A stretch of 64,000 nt of DNA from an uncultured Ruminococcus sp. (GTDB lineage Bacteria > Bacillota > Clostridia > Oscillospirales > Ruminococcaceae): contig CACZFN010000001.1 in the NCBI GenBank assembly GCA_902780505.1, positions 92,186 through 156,185 of the forward strand, written 5' to 3'. Below, one piece after another: positions 15,363 through 24,314 of this stretch. Positions within the stretch are counted from its first letter, which is position 1. The number at the start of each line of letters is the position of its first letter. The position numbers and the translations under genes are program-made. The notes below the pieces were generated by a model. That model did no database searches. It saw nothing but the letters and a program-made list of their open reading frames with translations, and had not been told where the DNA came from.

Positions 15363-16592
15363 TCAGTTTTCAAGGTTAAAGCCTTTAATAACAACATTGC
15401 TGTGTTCTACACATTCAAGGGATATGCGTGCCATTGTATCGTGACTGATGCCGTGTTTTCCGGCAAAGCTGTCTACCTGCTCCCAATCGCCTTTATCATA
15501 GGAAAGCACTGCCCGAAGGATATCACCTGCAAGGGTATCTTCAAGCTTCAGCCCGCTTCTGATATTATCGGTAAACGGCAGATTGTTGTATACGTCATCA
15601 GAACCCGAAAACTGATGATCAATAACTATAGACATAAGCCCGCAAAGGTACATTTCTTCATAAAAATTCTTATCATTCGACACTGCCCTTGCAAGCTGCC
15701 AGCAGAAATCAGCGCGGTAAAAGCCTGTAACGATTATCTCATTTACACCTGTATCGTTAAGCTCTTTAAGTCCGTTAAAAAGTATAAACTCCTTTGTCTT
15801 ATTGATACCTGCAATAATCACCGCCTGATGAACAGACTGTATCTTATCTGTCCAGTCAAAACGTATATAATTGACAAGGCGCAAAAATTTCAGTGTAAGT
15901 GCAGCGTCAGTCTGTATAATATTTGAAACGTCACGGAGTGTTGTATTGGGATCATTGAGCTTTAATGCAAGGCGCATAAAAGTCGACTGCATAGGGGTTA
16001 TATTATTGTTTGACACAATGATAGGCTTTGAATAGAAATACCCCTGAAAGAAAACCGCACCAAGACTCTTGGCATAGTCAATATCCTCCTGTGTTTCTAC
16101 CTTTTCGGCAAGGATAAAGATACGGCGCTTACGGCAGATAGCAGCAGTTTTTTCAATGTTTTCCCTGCTTTCACGGAAATCTATCTTGACCATATATGCA
16201 TAATTCAGAAACTCACTGTTTTCATCTGTGACAACATAATCATCAAGCGCTATCTTATAACCCGAGCGATAAAGATTATCAAGTGCTGTCATGACCTCCG
16301 GAGTGGGGCGTACATCTTCAAGGACCTCAATAACGATACTATCGGCAGGCAGCAGATACGCTATACCGTTAGTGATAAGCTTTTCGGTGAAGTTGATATA
16401 GATCTTCTTGCCGCCAAAAACTGCGTGGGGATCACCGCCGAAAAGCGCAGTATTTATCACGCTTGCAGAAGCAAGATCACCGTTAAAAAAGCTGTATGAA
16501 GTGCTTTCAAGCGAATCACGGTAAAGCAGTTCATAAGCTATGGTATCGTTTTTCAGGTTATAAATGGGTTGTCTTGCGTAATAAGAATACAT
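15363..16592 (-). CDS. EAL-HDOD domain signalling protein
   Basis: A 409-residue protein with an N-terminal EAL-like domain (about 1-200) and a C-terminal HDOD domain (about 200-405). The EAL signature is degenerate: the first motif reads AYELLYRD instead of EAL, the DDFG loop reads LDDYVV, and the lysine motif region is ILAEKVET. It therefore probably no longer hydrolyses cyclic-di-GMP and may only bind it or act as a scaffold; this matches the known YuxH-like group. The HDOD part contains LRDVSNIIQTDAALTLKFLR. Solitary gene with a terminator behind it. Which pathway it serves is unknown. Confidence 0.88.
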   Translation of the reverse strand: MYSYYARQPIYNLKNDTIAYELLYRDSLESTSYSFFNGDLASASVINTALFGGDPHAVFGGKKIYINFTEKLITNGIAYLLPADSIVIEVLEDVRPTPEVMTALDNLYRSGYKIALDDYVVTDENSEFLNYAYMVKIDFRESRENIEKTAAICRKRRIFILAEKVETQEDIDYAKSLGAVFFQGYFYSKPIIVSNNNITPMQSTFMRLALKLNDPNTTLRDVSNIIQTDAALTLKFLRLVNYIRFDWTDKIQSVHQAVIIAGINKTKEFILFNGLKELNDTGVNEIIVTGFYRADFCWQLARAVSNDKNFYEEMYLCGLMSIVIDHQFSGSDDVYNNLPFTDNIRSGLKLEDTLAGDILRAVLSYDKGDWEQVDSFAGKHGISHDTMARISLECVEHSNVVIKGFNLEN

Positions 16593-16645
16593 AATAATAC
16601 GTCCTTACATAGTTTAGTATACACAATATACAATGAACCATTTGT

Positions 16646-16779
16646 GATGCACAATTATTGTGCCGGCTGATCAACAATTGTCAATTATAAGCGTTCCGTT
16701 TTCTCACACTTGCTAATTGTCAATCAGCGGCGCAGCCGCTTTATAATCGCGCTCGAAAAGCACACCTTAATTGTGCATC
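16646..16779. repeat. 134-bp element bounded by inverted repeats
   Basis: The 328-bp gap 16593-16921 holds no gene. In it GATGCACAATTA (16646-16657) and its exact complement TAATTGTGCATC (16768-16779) enclose 110 bp with further small symmetries: two AATTGTCAAT copies and a GC-rich AGCGGC-GCA-GCCGCT hairpin. No coding frame is evident. Layout suggests a MITE-like or REP-like element. Copies elsewhere cannot be checked here. Confidence 0.45.
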
Positions 16780-16921
16780 GCTGTCAATTTCACTTTGGCA
16801 GCGCAAACAGAAAGTTAAATATTAAAAGTATTATACAATAAAACAAATCAAAAATCAACTGTTATTATCTTACGCCTTTGTTAATAATCCCGCAGTAAAA
16901 AAGCTGCGGATAATAATATAA

Positions 16922-17215
16922 TTACATCTGACGCAAAATAAAGATATAAGTTTCGGGGGATGTGCCGTTTTGTACCATCAGCTGCTTTTCAAGGCTGCCT
17001 GACCTTGCGTTTTTAACCCAATCCTTTTGTGTGCGCACACGCATACCCTTGCCGTTTACCCACGCTGTGATATATGCATTGCTGTCGCGCCTTGCAAAGC
17101 CTAACATCTGCGCTTCAAACGTACCGTCAGGCGAAACATTGACACAGGGTATCTCCTCACTCTCCTGCCCTATTGCCGGGCCGAGCTTCTGTTTTACCGA
17201 AAGCTGAAATTTCAT
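16922..17215 (-). CDS. Small conserved-looking protein of unknown function
   Basis: A 97-residue protein that I do not recognise. Start ATG at 17215 (MKFQLSVKQKLGPAIG) follows AAGGGAGGT; the longer frame to 17278 has no ribosome site. No signal peptide, membrane segment or cysteine cluster is seen. It contains a mixed beta-rich stretch (VNVSPDGTFEAQMLGFARRD, AYITAWVNGKGMRV) and a basic central part. It lies alone between the inverted-repeat element and the divergent alpha-xylosidase gene. Coding is supported by the ribosome site and by codon use like its neighbours. Confidence 0.6.
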   Translation of the reverse strand: MKFQLSVKQKLGPAIGQESEEIPCVNVSPDGTFEAQMLGFARRDSNAYITAWVNGKGMRVRTQKDWVKNARSGSLEKQLMVQNGTSPETYIFILRQM

Positions 17216-17293
17216 ATTCAGACCTCCCTTATTATATTCTGATACTATTTTATCATTTTTACGCCGACTTGTCAACAATTATCCACGTCCGAA

Positions 17294-17307
17294 TGGTAAC
17301 GTTTACA
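17294..17307 (+). promoter_or_regulatory. LacI/CcpA-type operator candidate
   Basis: TGGTAACGTTTACA is a 14-bp near-palindrome around AACGTT and, read on the minus strand, differs from the CcpA cre consensus at one position. It lies 106 bp before the -35 of the alpha-xylosidase promoter. A carbon-catabolite or sugar-specific LacI regulator is plausible. The rest of the 315-bp gap is AT-rich with nothing else recognised. Confidence 0.45.
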
Positions 17308-17399
17308 CAAATGATAATATTCTTCTATAAATCCAGAACAAATTAATAAACAATTTACCCGCGTTCGTTAAAATCTTCTGATAATTTATAATTTTTCTA

Positions 17400-17428
17400 T
17401 TGCAATTTTCCATAATATGCATTAAAAT
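17400..17428 (+). promoter_or_regulatory. Promoter of alpha-xylosidase gene
   Basis: TTGCAA (17400-17405), 17-bp spacer, TAAAAT (17423-17428), about 100 bp before the start codon, leaving an AT-rich leader that ends in GGGAGG. Confidence 0.55.
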
Positions 17429-17531
17429 ATAAACAGGCTTTGGATTTAATTGTTAAAACTGACTTACAGGCATTAAATTCAAAAAAACAGCAGATAAATT
17501 AAAATATTTTTGTTTTTGGGAGGTCAATACT

Positions 17532-19892
17532 ATGAAATTTGCTGACGGCTTCTGGCTCAACCAGAAAGGGTACGAAGTAAACTATGCAAATCAGGCTTTT
17601 GAGATAGAGCCTGTAGAAAATGGCTTTTTAGTTGTTGCAACACCGTTTGTTGTTTATAACAGGGCAATGATGCTTGGCTCTGCCAACCTGGAGATACGCT
17701 ATACATCCACTCAGGAAAACTGCATAAAGGTCAGCATCACACACTACAAGGGCACTGTTGACAACGGCCCGCACTTTGTTTTAAACGAGGGCAGCTTCAA
17801 ACCGGAGGTAACAATAAACGACAAGGAAGCTGTACTTGTAACCGGTGACACAAAGCTTGTTGTTTCAAAAGAGAACTGGAGTTTCACCTACTACTACAAA
17901 GGCAGAAAGCTCACAAGCGGCGGCTGGAGGAGTACGGGCGTTATATTTGAAAGCGAATTCAAGCGTCGTGCCATTGAGCAGGAACAGGCAGATGACACTT
18001 TCTGGAGTTACCCGCATTCCGACAAGAAAACTTATATAAGAGAACAGTTTGATACAACTGTAGGCGAATACTTCTACGGCTTCGGCGAAAAGTTCACAAC
18101 GTTTGCAAAGAACGGACAGACTGTAGAAATATGGAACGCTGACGGCGGCACCTGCTCTGACCAGTCATACAAGTCCATTCCCTTCTTTGTATCATCAAGG
18201 GGGTACGGCGTTTTTGTAAACAGCTCTGATATGGTTTCATATGAAGTATGCTCTGATACCGTTTCAAAGGTCTCAATGACTGTCCCGGGCGAAGATATGG
18301 AATATTTCGTATTCGGCGGTGAAAATATAAAGGATGCCCTTGAAGGGTACACCACTCTTACAGGCAAGCCCTCACTCCCGCCCGCATTCTCATTCGGTCT
18401 TTGGCTGACAACATCTTTCACAACAACATATAATGAAGAAACAATAACTTCATTCATTGACGGAATGGCAGAGCGTGATATACCGCTTCAGGTATTCCAC
18501 TTTGACTGCTTCTGGATGAAGGGCTTTGAGTGGTGCAACTTTGACTGGGACAAGAGCCAGTTCCCTGAGCCGGAAGCAATGTTAAAGAGATTACACGAGG
18601 ACAAGAACCTGCACACCTGTGTATGGATTAATTCCTATATCGGTCAGCGTTCAAGGCTGTTTGATGAGGGTGTTAAGGGCGGTTACTTTATAAAGAACCT
18701 TGACGGCAGCGTTTTCCAGTGTGACACATGGCAGCCCGGAATGGCGATAGTTGACTTTACCAATCCCGAAGCAAGAAAATGGTATGCTTCATATTTAAGA
18801 AAACTCTGCGAAATGGGTGTTGACACCTTCAAGACGGACTTCGGTGAGAGAATCCCTACAAAGGGCGTCAGATACTTTGACGGATCCGATCCTGTAAAGA
18901 TGCACAACTACTACACATATCTTTACAACGAAACTGTTTTCAACGTGCTTAAAGAATACTTCGGCGAAAACAAAGCCTGCTTATTTGCACGTTCGGCGAC
19001 AGCAGGCGGGCAGAAGTTCCCTGTTCACTGGGGCGGTGACTGCTCAGGCAACTACAACTCAATGGCAGAGGTTGTAAGGGGCTGCTTATCACTTTGCATT
19101 TCGGGCTTCGGCTATACATCACACGACATGGCAGGCTTTGAAGCTACTGCTCCCGCCGACATCTACAAGAGATGGGCGGCATTCGGTATGTTCTCCTCCC
19201 ACAGCCGTCTGCATGGGAACCAGAGTTACAGGGTGCCGTGGCTGTTTGATGACGATTCAAAGGAACCCGAGAGCTGCTCGAATGTTCTCAGGCACTTTGT
19301 AAACATCAAAGGTCAGCTTATGCCATATATCTGGTCACAGGCTATCTACACCCATGAAACAGGCGTACCTGTAATGCGTGCTATGGTAATAGACTTCGCC
19401 GATGATCCGACTTGCCTTACACTTGACAGACAGTATATGTTCGGTGACAATATACTTGTTGCACCTATCCTCAATGAGGACAGCATGGCAGAATACTATG
19501 TTCCCGAGGGCAGGTGGACAGACATTATAACAGGCAAGGTGTTTGAGGGCGGCAAATGGTACAGACATAAGTGTTCTTACCTCGAGATACCTGCACTTGC
19601 AAGACCTGACAGCATTATTGCATTCGGTAAATTCGACAAGGATATCGAATACGATTACTTAGAGGGCACAACATTCAAGATATTTGAACTTGGCGACGGC
19701 AAGAGTGCAAGCTGCAAGGTATACGACACAGAAGCTAAACAGGTGTTTGAACTTAAAGCCACAAGAAACGGCAACAGCATCGAGTGTGAATACACCAACA
19801 CATCAGCAAGCTTCACCATTGAAGTAGCAAACACTGACAAGAAAGTAGAAGTAAGCCCGAATTACAGCGGAAAGGTTATTATTTCACTTTGA
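17532..19892 (+). CDS. yicI: Alpha-xylosidase, glycoside hydrolase family 31
   Basis: A 786-residue GH31 enzyme closest to YicI-type alpha-xylosidases, which remove alpha-xylose from xyloglucan fragments in the cytoplasm. The catalytic nucleophile is D436 in TFKTDFGERIPTKGVRYFDG and the acid/base D503 in HWGGDCSGNYNSM; FHFDCFWMKGFEWCNF and GFGYTSHDMAGFE are typical substrate-pocket blocks. No signal peptide. The N-terminal beta domain covers about 1-260, the barrel 280-590, and the C-terminal beta domains the rest. Strong GGGAGG ribosome site. It is a single gene with a possible LacI/CcpA operator far upstream and a hairpin terminator behind. No transporter is adjacent. Confidence 0.93.
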   Translation: MKFADGFWLNQKGYEVNYANQAFEIEPVENGFLVVATPFVVYNRAMMLGSANLEIRYTSTQENCIKVSITHYKGTVDNGPHFVLNEGSFKPEVTINDKEAVLVTGDTKLVVSKENWSFTYYYKGRKLTSGGWRSTGVIFESEFKRRAIEQEQADDTFWSYPHSDKKTYIREQFDTTVGEYFYGFGEKFTTFAKNGQTVEIWNADGGTCSDQSYKSIPFFVSSRGYGVFVNSSDMVSYEVCSDTVSKVSMTVPGEDMEYFVFGGENIKDALEGYTTLTGKPSLPPAFSFGLWLTTSFTTTYNEETITSFIDGMAERDIPLQVFHFDCFWMKGFEWCNFDWDKSQFPEPEAMLKRLHEDKNLHTCVWINSYIGQRSRLFDEGVKGGYFIKNLDGSVFQCDTWQPGMAIVDFTNPEARKWYASYLRKLCEMGVDTFKTDFGERIPTKGVRYFDGSDPVKMHNYYTYLYNETVFNVLKEYFGENKACLFARSATAGGQKFPVHWGGDCSGNYNSMAEVVRGCLSLCISGFGYTSHDMAGFEATAPADIYKRWAAFGMFSSHSRLHGNQSYRVPWLFDDDSKEPESCSNVLRHFVNIKGQLMPYIWSQAIYTHETGVPVMRAMVIDFADDPTCLTLDRQYMFGDNILVAPILNEDSMAEYYVPEGRWTDIITGKVFEGGKWYRHKCSYLEIPALARPDSIIAFGKFDKDIEYDYLEGTTFKIFELGDGKSASCKVYDTEAKQVFELKATRNGNSIECEYTNTSASFTIEVANTDKKVEVSPNYSGKVIISL

Positions 19893-19906
19893 TAAAGCTA
19901 TAAAAT

Positions 19907-19941
19907 AAAAGTGTGCGGGAGAAAAAACCGCACACTTTTTT
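19907..19941. terminator. Bidirectional rho-independent terminator
   Basis: AAAAGTGTGCGG and CCGCACACTTTTTT form a 12-bp stem around an A-rich loop; runs of A before and T after suit both the alpha-xylosidase gene and the converging tyrA. Confidence 0.88.
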
Positions 19942-19946
19942 ATTGA

Positions 19947-20795
19947 TTATTTTTTTACATCATTCTGTGTAGAAAGCTCTTTTAGCTCCCTGCCTTCTTT
20001 AAGGAGGGTATGAAGCCTATCAGCATCATCAGCTTTTATTGCGTCCCTATAATCCGAAAGAGATGATATGATATGCTCGATCTCATTAAGAAGCGGTTCA
20101 CGGTTAAGAAGGAAAAGCGATGTCCACATATCTTCATTCAGCTTTGCCACACGAGTAAGGTCTTTGAACGAGCCCGCAGAAAAGCCCGACTGCTTCAAAA
20201 GGCTCGGGCTTTTTATATAAGCGCTTGAAACAACGTGTGCAAGCTGTGAGGTGAAGGCTATGACCTCGTCATGCTCCTGCGGGGTGGATATAACGCAGCG
20301 TGCAAAACCTATCTCTTTTGCGAAGGCACTGACTTTATCGACAACTTCCTTTGGTGTGTTTTCGGTGGGAGTCATGATAAAGCTTGCTTTTTCAAACAGG
20401 TTATCTACCGAATACGCAAAACCCCAGAATTCCCTGCCCGCCATAGGGTGGCAGCCGAGAAAATTCACCCCCGTACCTGCAAAGGCTTTTTCAGCAGCTT
20501 CTACAACAGCAGTTTTTATCCCACAGGTATCGATCACGATACAGCCTTTCCTGAAACCCGATTTATGCTTATTAATATAATCAATAGTCGTCTGCGGGTA
20601 AAGGCCGAGAATTACCATATCGCAGCTGTCAAGCTCTTTTTCATCAAGTTCAGCATCTATTGCTTCCTGCGCTATGGCACTTTCAACAGATGTTTTGTTC
20701 AGATCAATTCCAAAAACCATATTATCAGTGTTTTTCTTGATAGCCTTCGCAAGTGAGCCGCCTATAAGCCCGAGGCCTACTATACATATTTTCAT
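19947..20795 (-). CDS. tyrA: Prephenate dehydrogenase
   Basis: Prephenate dehydrogenase makes 4-hydroxyphenylpyruvate for tyrosine synthesis. The NAD-binding loop is IVGLGLIGGSLAKAIK at the N-terminus; GCHPMAGREFWGF carries the conserved His region, and FTSQLAHVVSSAYIK belongs to the dimer-forming helical domain. The 282-residue length fits the single-domain form: there is no chorismate mutase or ACT domain, so tyrosine feedback through ACT is not expected. ATG has a weak AAGGAG-like site. It lies 21 bp downstream of the dipeptidase and may share its transcript. No other aromatic-pathway gene is nearby. Confidence 0.95.
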   Translation of the reverse strand: MKICIVGLGLIGGSLAKAIKKNTDNMVFGIDLNKTSVESAIAQEAIDAELDEKELDSCDMVILGLYPQTTIDYINKHKSGFRKGCIVIDTCGIKTAVVEAAEKAFAGTGVNFLGCHPMAGREFWGFAYSVDNLFEKASFIMTPTENTPKEVVDKVSAFAKEIGFARCVISTPQEHDEVIAFTSQLAHVVSSAYIKSPSLLKQSGFSAGSFKDLTRVAKLNEDMWTSLFLLNREPLLNEIEHIISSLSDYRDAIKADDADRLHTLLKEGRELKELSTQNDVKK

Positions 20796-20816
20796 TTAAG
20801 ACACTCCTTATTATGA

Positions 20817-22106
20817 TCAGCCGCAGATCTCGGCTATGGCATTTGCATACATATTGCAGTTGAGCATAAAAGTTTTCAGGGTTATATGTTCATCAGCGCC
20901 ATGCATATTGTTTTGTTCATCAGGGAATTCCGCGCCAAATGCAACACCGCCCTCGGTATTATGGACATATGTCACACCGCCCTCGGCTATACAGTAACCC
21001 TTTTGACCGGAAACGTCTTCATACACTTTTAAAAGCGACTGAACGAAATCGCTGTTTTCATCAACATAGTGCGGCTGCATTCCCTCGCAGTTATCTGTTC
21101 TAAAGCCCGCATTTTCAAGGGCTGAAACAATGATGCCGCTTATCTGCTCGTATGTCCTGTCTATAGGAAAGCGTATATCTATGCCGCCCTTTAAAAAGCC
21201 GTCCTCGGTTTTTAAAACTGTAAGCGCGCAGGTCATATCCCCCGAAACCTTATCAGAAAAACCAAGACCTGCACTTTTGCCGTTACACTCGCCATACGGG
21301 AAAAGCGCTTTGAGTGAGAGCAGAAGCTTATTATCGCCATTATATCGTGATAAAAACTTTGTAACTGCGTTATCCCCGTTTTCAGGGCGTGAACCATGAG
21401 CATTTATGCCTGTATATGATCTATTGCCGCTTTTTGCATCGACAGCACAACTTGCAGGTATAGCATTCAGAACTCCCCCTCCCCTTATACAGGTGATATC
21501 GTCATCAGCAAACGGGGCGGAAAAGGTCAGGTGAACCATACCTTTTTCACAGTTAAGCACCGGGAATGAGCCGTCAGGGGTAAACACGTACTTAGGGAAC
21601 GGACGCTTTGACTGATAGTATTCTATATCCTTACAGCCCTGTTCTTCATTGCCGCCCATAATAACACGGAAGCCTTCCTTCAGCGGAATACCAAGCTCTC
21701 TGATGCATTTCATAGCGTAAAGCACTGCAACCGAAGGGCCTTTATCATCTATAGTGCCCCTGCCGTAGAGGACATCATTATGAACGGCAAGTTCAAAAGG
21801 ATCGGTACTCCAGCCTTCACCTGCGGGAACAACATCAAGGTGGCTGAGGATACCGAGCACCTGTTCTTTTTCATCAAAATCAATATCGATCGCATAATTA
21901 TCATAGTTTGTAGTATTAAAGCCGTTTTTTCTTGCAAAATCCTGTGCCCATGCAAGCGCCGCGGCAGAGCCCTCACCGAAAGGCTTTTCACTGTCACCTG
22001 TAGGTGCATAGGAAGAATCTATCGCGATGATCTCTGCGAGTGTATCTATCATTTCCTTCTGATGTTTTAAAAAATACTCTGCTATTTTTTCTTTATAGTT
22101 TGCCAT
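20817..22106 (-). CDS. PepV/Sapep-type M20 dipeptidase
   Basis: A 429-residue metallopeptidase of family M20, Sapep/PepV branch, which splits dipeptides inside the cell using a two-metal site. Metal residues are visible in LSHLDVVPAGEGWSTDPFE, the bridging Asp in YGRGTIDDKGPSVA, the catalytic Glu pair in IMGGNEEQGCKD, and the last His in NNMHGADEHITL. The lid domain lies about residues 190-300. No signal peptide. Upstream is the small cysteine protein and mnmG on the same strand (gap 18 bp), downstream tyrA; likely one transcript, though the functions do not obviously belong together. Confidence 0.92.
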   Translation of the reverse strand: MANYKEKIAEYFLKHQKEMIDTLAEIIAIDSSYAPTGDSEKPFGEGSAAALAWAQDFARKNGFNTTNYDNYAIDIDFDEKEQVLGILSHLDVVPAGEGWSTDPFELAVHNDVLYGRGTIDDKGPSVAVLYAMKCIRELGIPLKEGFRVIMGGNEEQGCKDIEYYQSKRPFPKYVFTPDGSFPVLNCEKGMVHLTFSAPFADDDITCIRGGGVLNAIPASCAVDAKSGNRSYTGINAHGSRPENGDNAVTKFLSRYNGDNKLLLSLKALFPYGECNGKSAGLGFSDKVSGDMTCALTVLKTEDGFLKGGIDIRFPIDRTYEQISGIIVSALENAGFRTDNCEGMQPHYVDENSDFVQSLLKVYEDVSGQKGYCIAEGGVTYVHNTEGGVAFGAEFPDEQNNMHGADEHITLKTFMLNCNMYANAIAEICG

Positions 22107-22124
22107 TTATATTTCCTTTCAAAT

Positions 22125-22319
22125 TCAGTTTTGCTTTCTTACCACGCCGTATTCATCATCAAGCCTGTAGTAAGGGCATACGTAATGCGTGCTGTTCATA
22201 AGCCTGTAGTATTCATCCTCGTCTAAATTGACAAGGCAGATATAATCTTCGTAATCCTCGTCATAAACAAAGTTTGTACAGGTAGTACAGTCTGTTGATG
22301 TATTCTTTTTAGACTTCAC
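22125..22319 (-). CDS. Tiny four-cysteine protein (DUF6472-like)
   Basis: A 64-residue protein starting at a GTG (22319) that has a GAGGTGAT ribosome site inside the end of mnmG, overlapping it by 11 bp. Four cysteines are arranged CTTC, then a single Cys about 15 residues on, then one in HYVCPYYR, as in a small zinc-binding knot; the middle is rich in Asp, Glu and Tyr ([16 protein letters not shown]). It resembles the small DUF6472 family of Clostridia, which has no known role. Coupling to mnmG hints at a link to tRNA modification, but this is only context. Confidence 0.7.
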   Translation of the reverse strand: MKSKKNTSTDCTTCTNFVYDEDYEDYICLVNLDEDEYYRLMNSTHYVCPYYRLDDEYGVVRKQN

Positions 22320-24192
22320 TGTTTTTATCACCTCTGAGCCAGATAAGAAGAACATTGACATCAGCAGGGTTCACACCTGATATCCTGCTTGCCTGCCCGA
22401 CTGAAACGGGGCGTATTTTTTCAAGCTTTTCAGCGGCTTCGAGCCTCAGACCGCGGATAGCTTTATAATCTATATCTTCGGGGAGTTTTTTCTCCTCAAG
22501 CTTACGCATAGCTTCTACCTGTTCAAGCTGTATTCTGATATAGCCCTCGTATTTTATATTAAGCTCTGCCTGTTCCTTTACCTCCCCGGGGAGTTCGGGG
22601 CGCTCAGTATCATACGGCGCAAGGCCTTCATATGTGACCTCGGGGCGCTTCAGAAGCTGTGAGAGCTTTATACCCGTGGTAAGTTTATCAGAGCCGATGC
22701 TTTCAAGGTATGCATTTACCCCGCAGGCGGGTGAAAGGTTCACTGTTTTCAAGCGGGCTGTTTCTTTTTCTATAAGTTCTTTTTTCATCAGAAGCCTGTT
22801 ATACCGTTCATCATCGATAAGCCCGACATTGTGGCCGTATTCCGTCAGTCTGAGGTCAGCATTGTCTTCACGCAGAAGCAGCCTGTACTCACTTCGTGAT
22901 GTAAGCATTCTGTACGGATCAGAGCAGCCCTTTGTAACAAGGTCATCAATAAGCGTACCGATATATGATGATGCCCGGTCAAGTATAAGCGGCTGTTTGC
23001 CAAGCACCTTGAGAGAAGCGTTTATACCTGCAATAAGTCCCTGTGCAGCGGCTTCTTCATAGCCTGATGTGCCATTAAACTGCCCCGCACCGTAAAGCCC
23101 GCTGACCGCCTTGAATTCAAGTGTCGCAAGAAGCTCGGTTGGATCGCAGCAGTCATACTCTATTGCATAGGCGTTACGCATTATCTCAACGTGTTCAAGC
23201 CCCTTTATTGTATGCAGGAAATCAAGCTGGACAGATTCAGGCAGAGATGATGACATACCCTGCAAATAGTATTCCTCAGTATCAAGCCCCATAGGTTCAA
23301 TAAAAAGCTGATGCCGCGGCTTATCGGAAAAGCGCATTATCTTATCCTCGATAGACGGGCAGTAACGTGGGCCTATAGCATCTATCCTGCCCGAATATAT
23401 GGGAGAAAGATGTATATTATCCTTTATCACCTGATGCGTCTGAGCGTTGGTATATGCCACATAACAGGAAACCGTATTTTTAAGCTCGCCTTTAGTTTCA
23501 AATGAAAAAGGCTGGATCTTTTCATCACCGTCCTGACGTTCAAGCAGTTCAAAGTCGATAGAGCGTTTATGAACGCGGGCAGGTGTACCTGTTTTAAAGC
23601 GTCGTATAGTTATTCCCTGTGCTTTAAGGCACTCGGACAGATGATTTGCAGGGTTTGTGGCATCAGGACCGCTTTCATAGGAAACTGCACCTACGTGTAT
23701 CATGCCGTTAAGATAAGTTCCGCTTGCTATTATTGCTGCTTTACAGTCATATTCTGTGCCGAGCTTTGTGCGGACACCGCTGACTTTGCCGTTATCAAAA
23801 AGTATATCGGTTATCTCCGCCTGTTTAAGATAAAGCCCCTGCTGCTTTTCGACAGTATGCTTCATAAGGTTATGATAGGCAACCCTGTCTATCTGTGCAC
23901 GCAGGCTGTGCACTGCGGGGCCTTTACCGCGGTTAAGTATTCTGCTTTGCAGAAATGTCTTATCTGCCGCCTTACCCATTTCGCCGCCGAGAGCGTCTAT
24001 CTCACGCACAAGGTGCCCTTTTGCTGTGCCGCCGATAGAAGGGTTACAGGGCATATTTGCCACACCGTCAAGTGTGATAGTAAACAGCGCAGTCTTTAGT
24101 CCGAGCCTTGCAGCAGCAAGTGCAGCCTCACACCCTGCGTGACCTGCGCCTATTACTATTATATCAAAGTATTCCTTATTTATGGTGTTCAT
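22309..24192 (-). CDS. mnmG: tRNA uridine-34 carboxymethylaminomethyl-modifying enzyme, FAD subunit
   Basis: MnmG (GidA) works with MnmE to modify uridine 34 of certain tRNAs. The FAD-binding motif [20 protein letters not shown] starts at residue 10, and the family blocks [42 protein letters not shown] and [14 protein letters not shown] are all present. The C-terminal helical part ends in [19 protein letters not shown] start at ATG 24192 (MNTINKEYF) with AAAGGAAG upstream, giving 627 residues, the usual size; an ATG eight codons earlier lacks such a site. Unlike many bacteria, no mnmE, rsmG or parA neighbours are present. Confidence 0.97.
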   Translation of the reverse strand: MNTINKEYFDIIVIGAGHAGCEAALAAARLGLKTALFTITLDGVANMPCNPSIGGTAKGHLVREIDALGGEMGKAADKTFLQSRILNRGKGPAVHSLRAQIDRVAYHNLMKHTVEKQQGLYLKQAEITDILFDNGKVSGVRTKLGTEYDCKAAIIASGTYLNGMIHVGAVSYESGPDATNPANHLSECLKAQGITIRRFKTGTPARVHKRSIDFELLERQDGDEKIQPFSFETKGELKNTVSCYVAYTNAQTHQVIKDNIHLSPIYSGRIDAIGPRYCPSIEDKIMRFSDKPRHQLFIEPMGLDTEEYYLQGMSSSLPESVQLDFLHTIKGLEHVEIMRNAYAIEYDCCDPTELLATLEFKAVSGLYGAGQFNGTSGYEEAAAQGLIAGINASLKVLGKQPLILDRASSYIGTLIDDLVTKGCSDPYRMLTSRSEYRLLLREDNADLRLTEYGHNVGLIDDERYNRLLMKKELIEKETARLKTVNLSPACGVNAYLESIGSDKLTTGIKLSQLLKRPEVTYEGLAPYDTERPELPGEVKEQAELNIKYEGYIRIQLEQVEAMRKLEEKKLPEDIDYKAIRGLRLEAAEKLEKIRPVSVGQASRISGVNPADVNVLLIWLRGDKNSEV

Positions 24193-24270
24193 ATTATCTT
24201 CCTTTATTATACCCATAATTTACAGGCGTTATCTTTATAATTATACATCAAAGATGACAGTTTGTCAATC

Positions 24271-24307
24271 AAAAACGGGACTATCGTCTGCAAATGCGAC
24301 AGTCCCG
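24271..24307 (-). terminator. Rho-independent terminator after lipid kinase
   Basis: On the minus strand CGGGACTGTCG and CGATAGTCCCG pair (one mismatch) around a 9-nt loop, followed by TTTTTGATT. Confidence 0.85.
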
Positions 24308-24314
24308 CGTAAAA

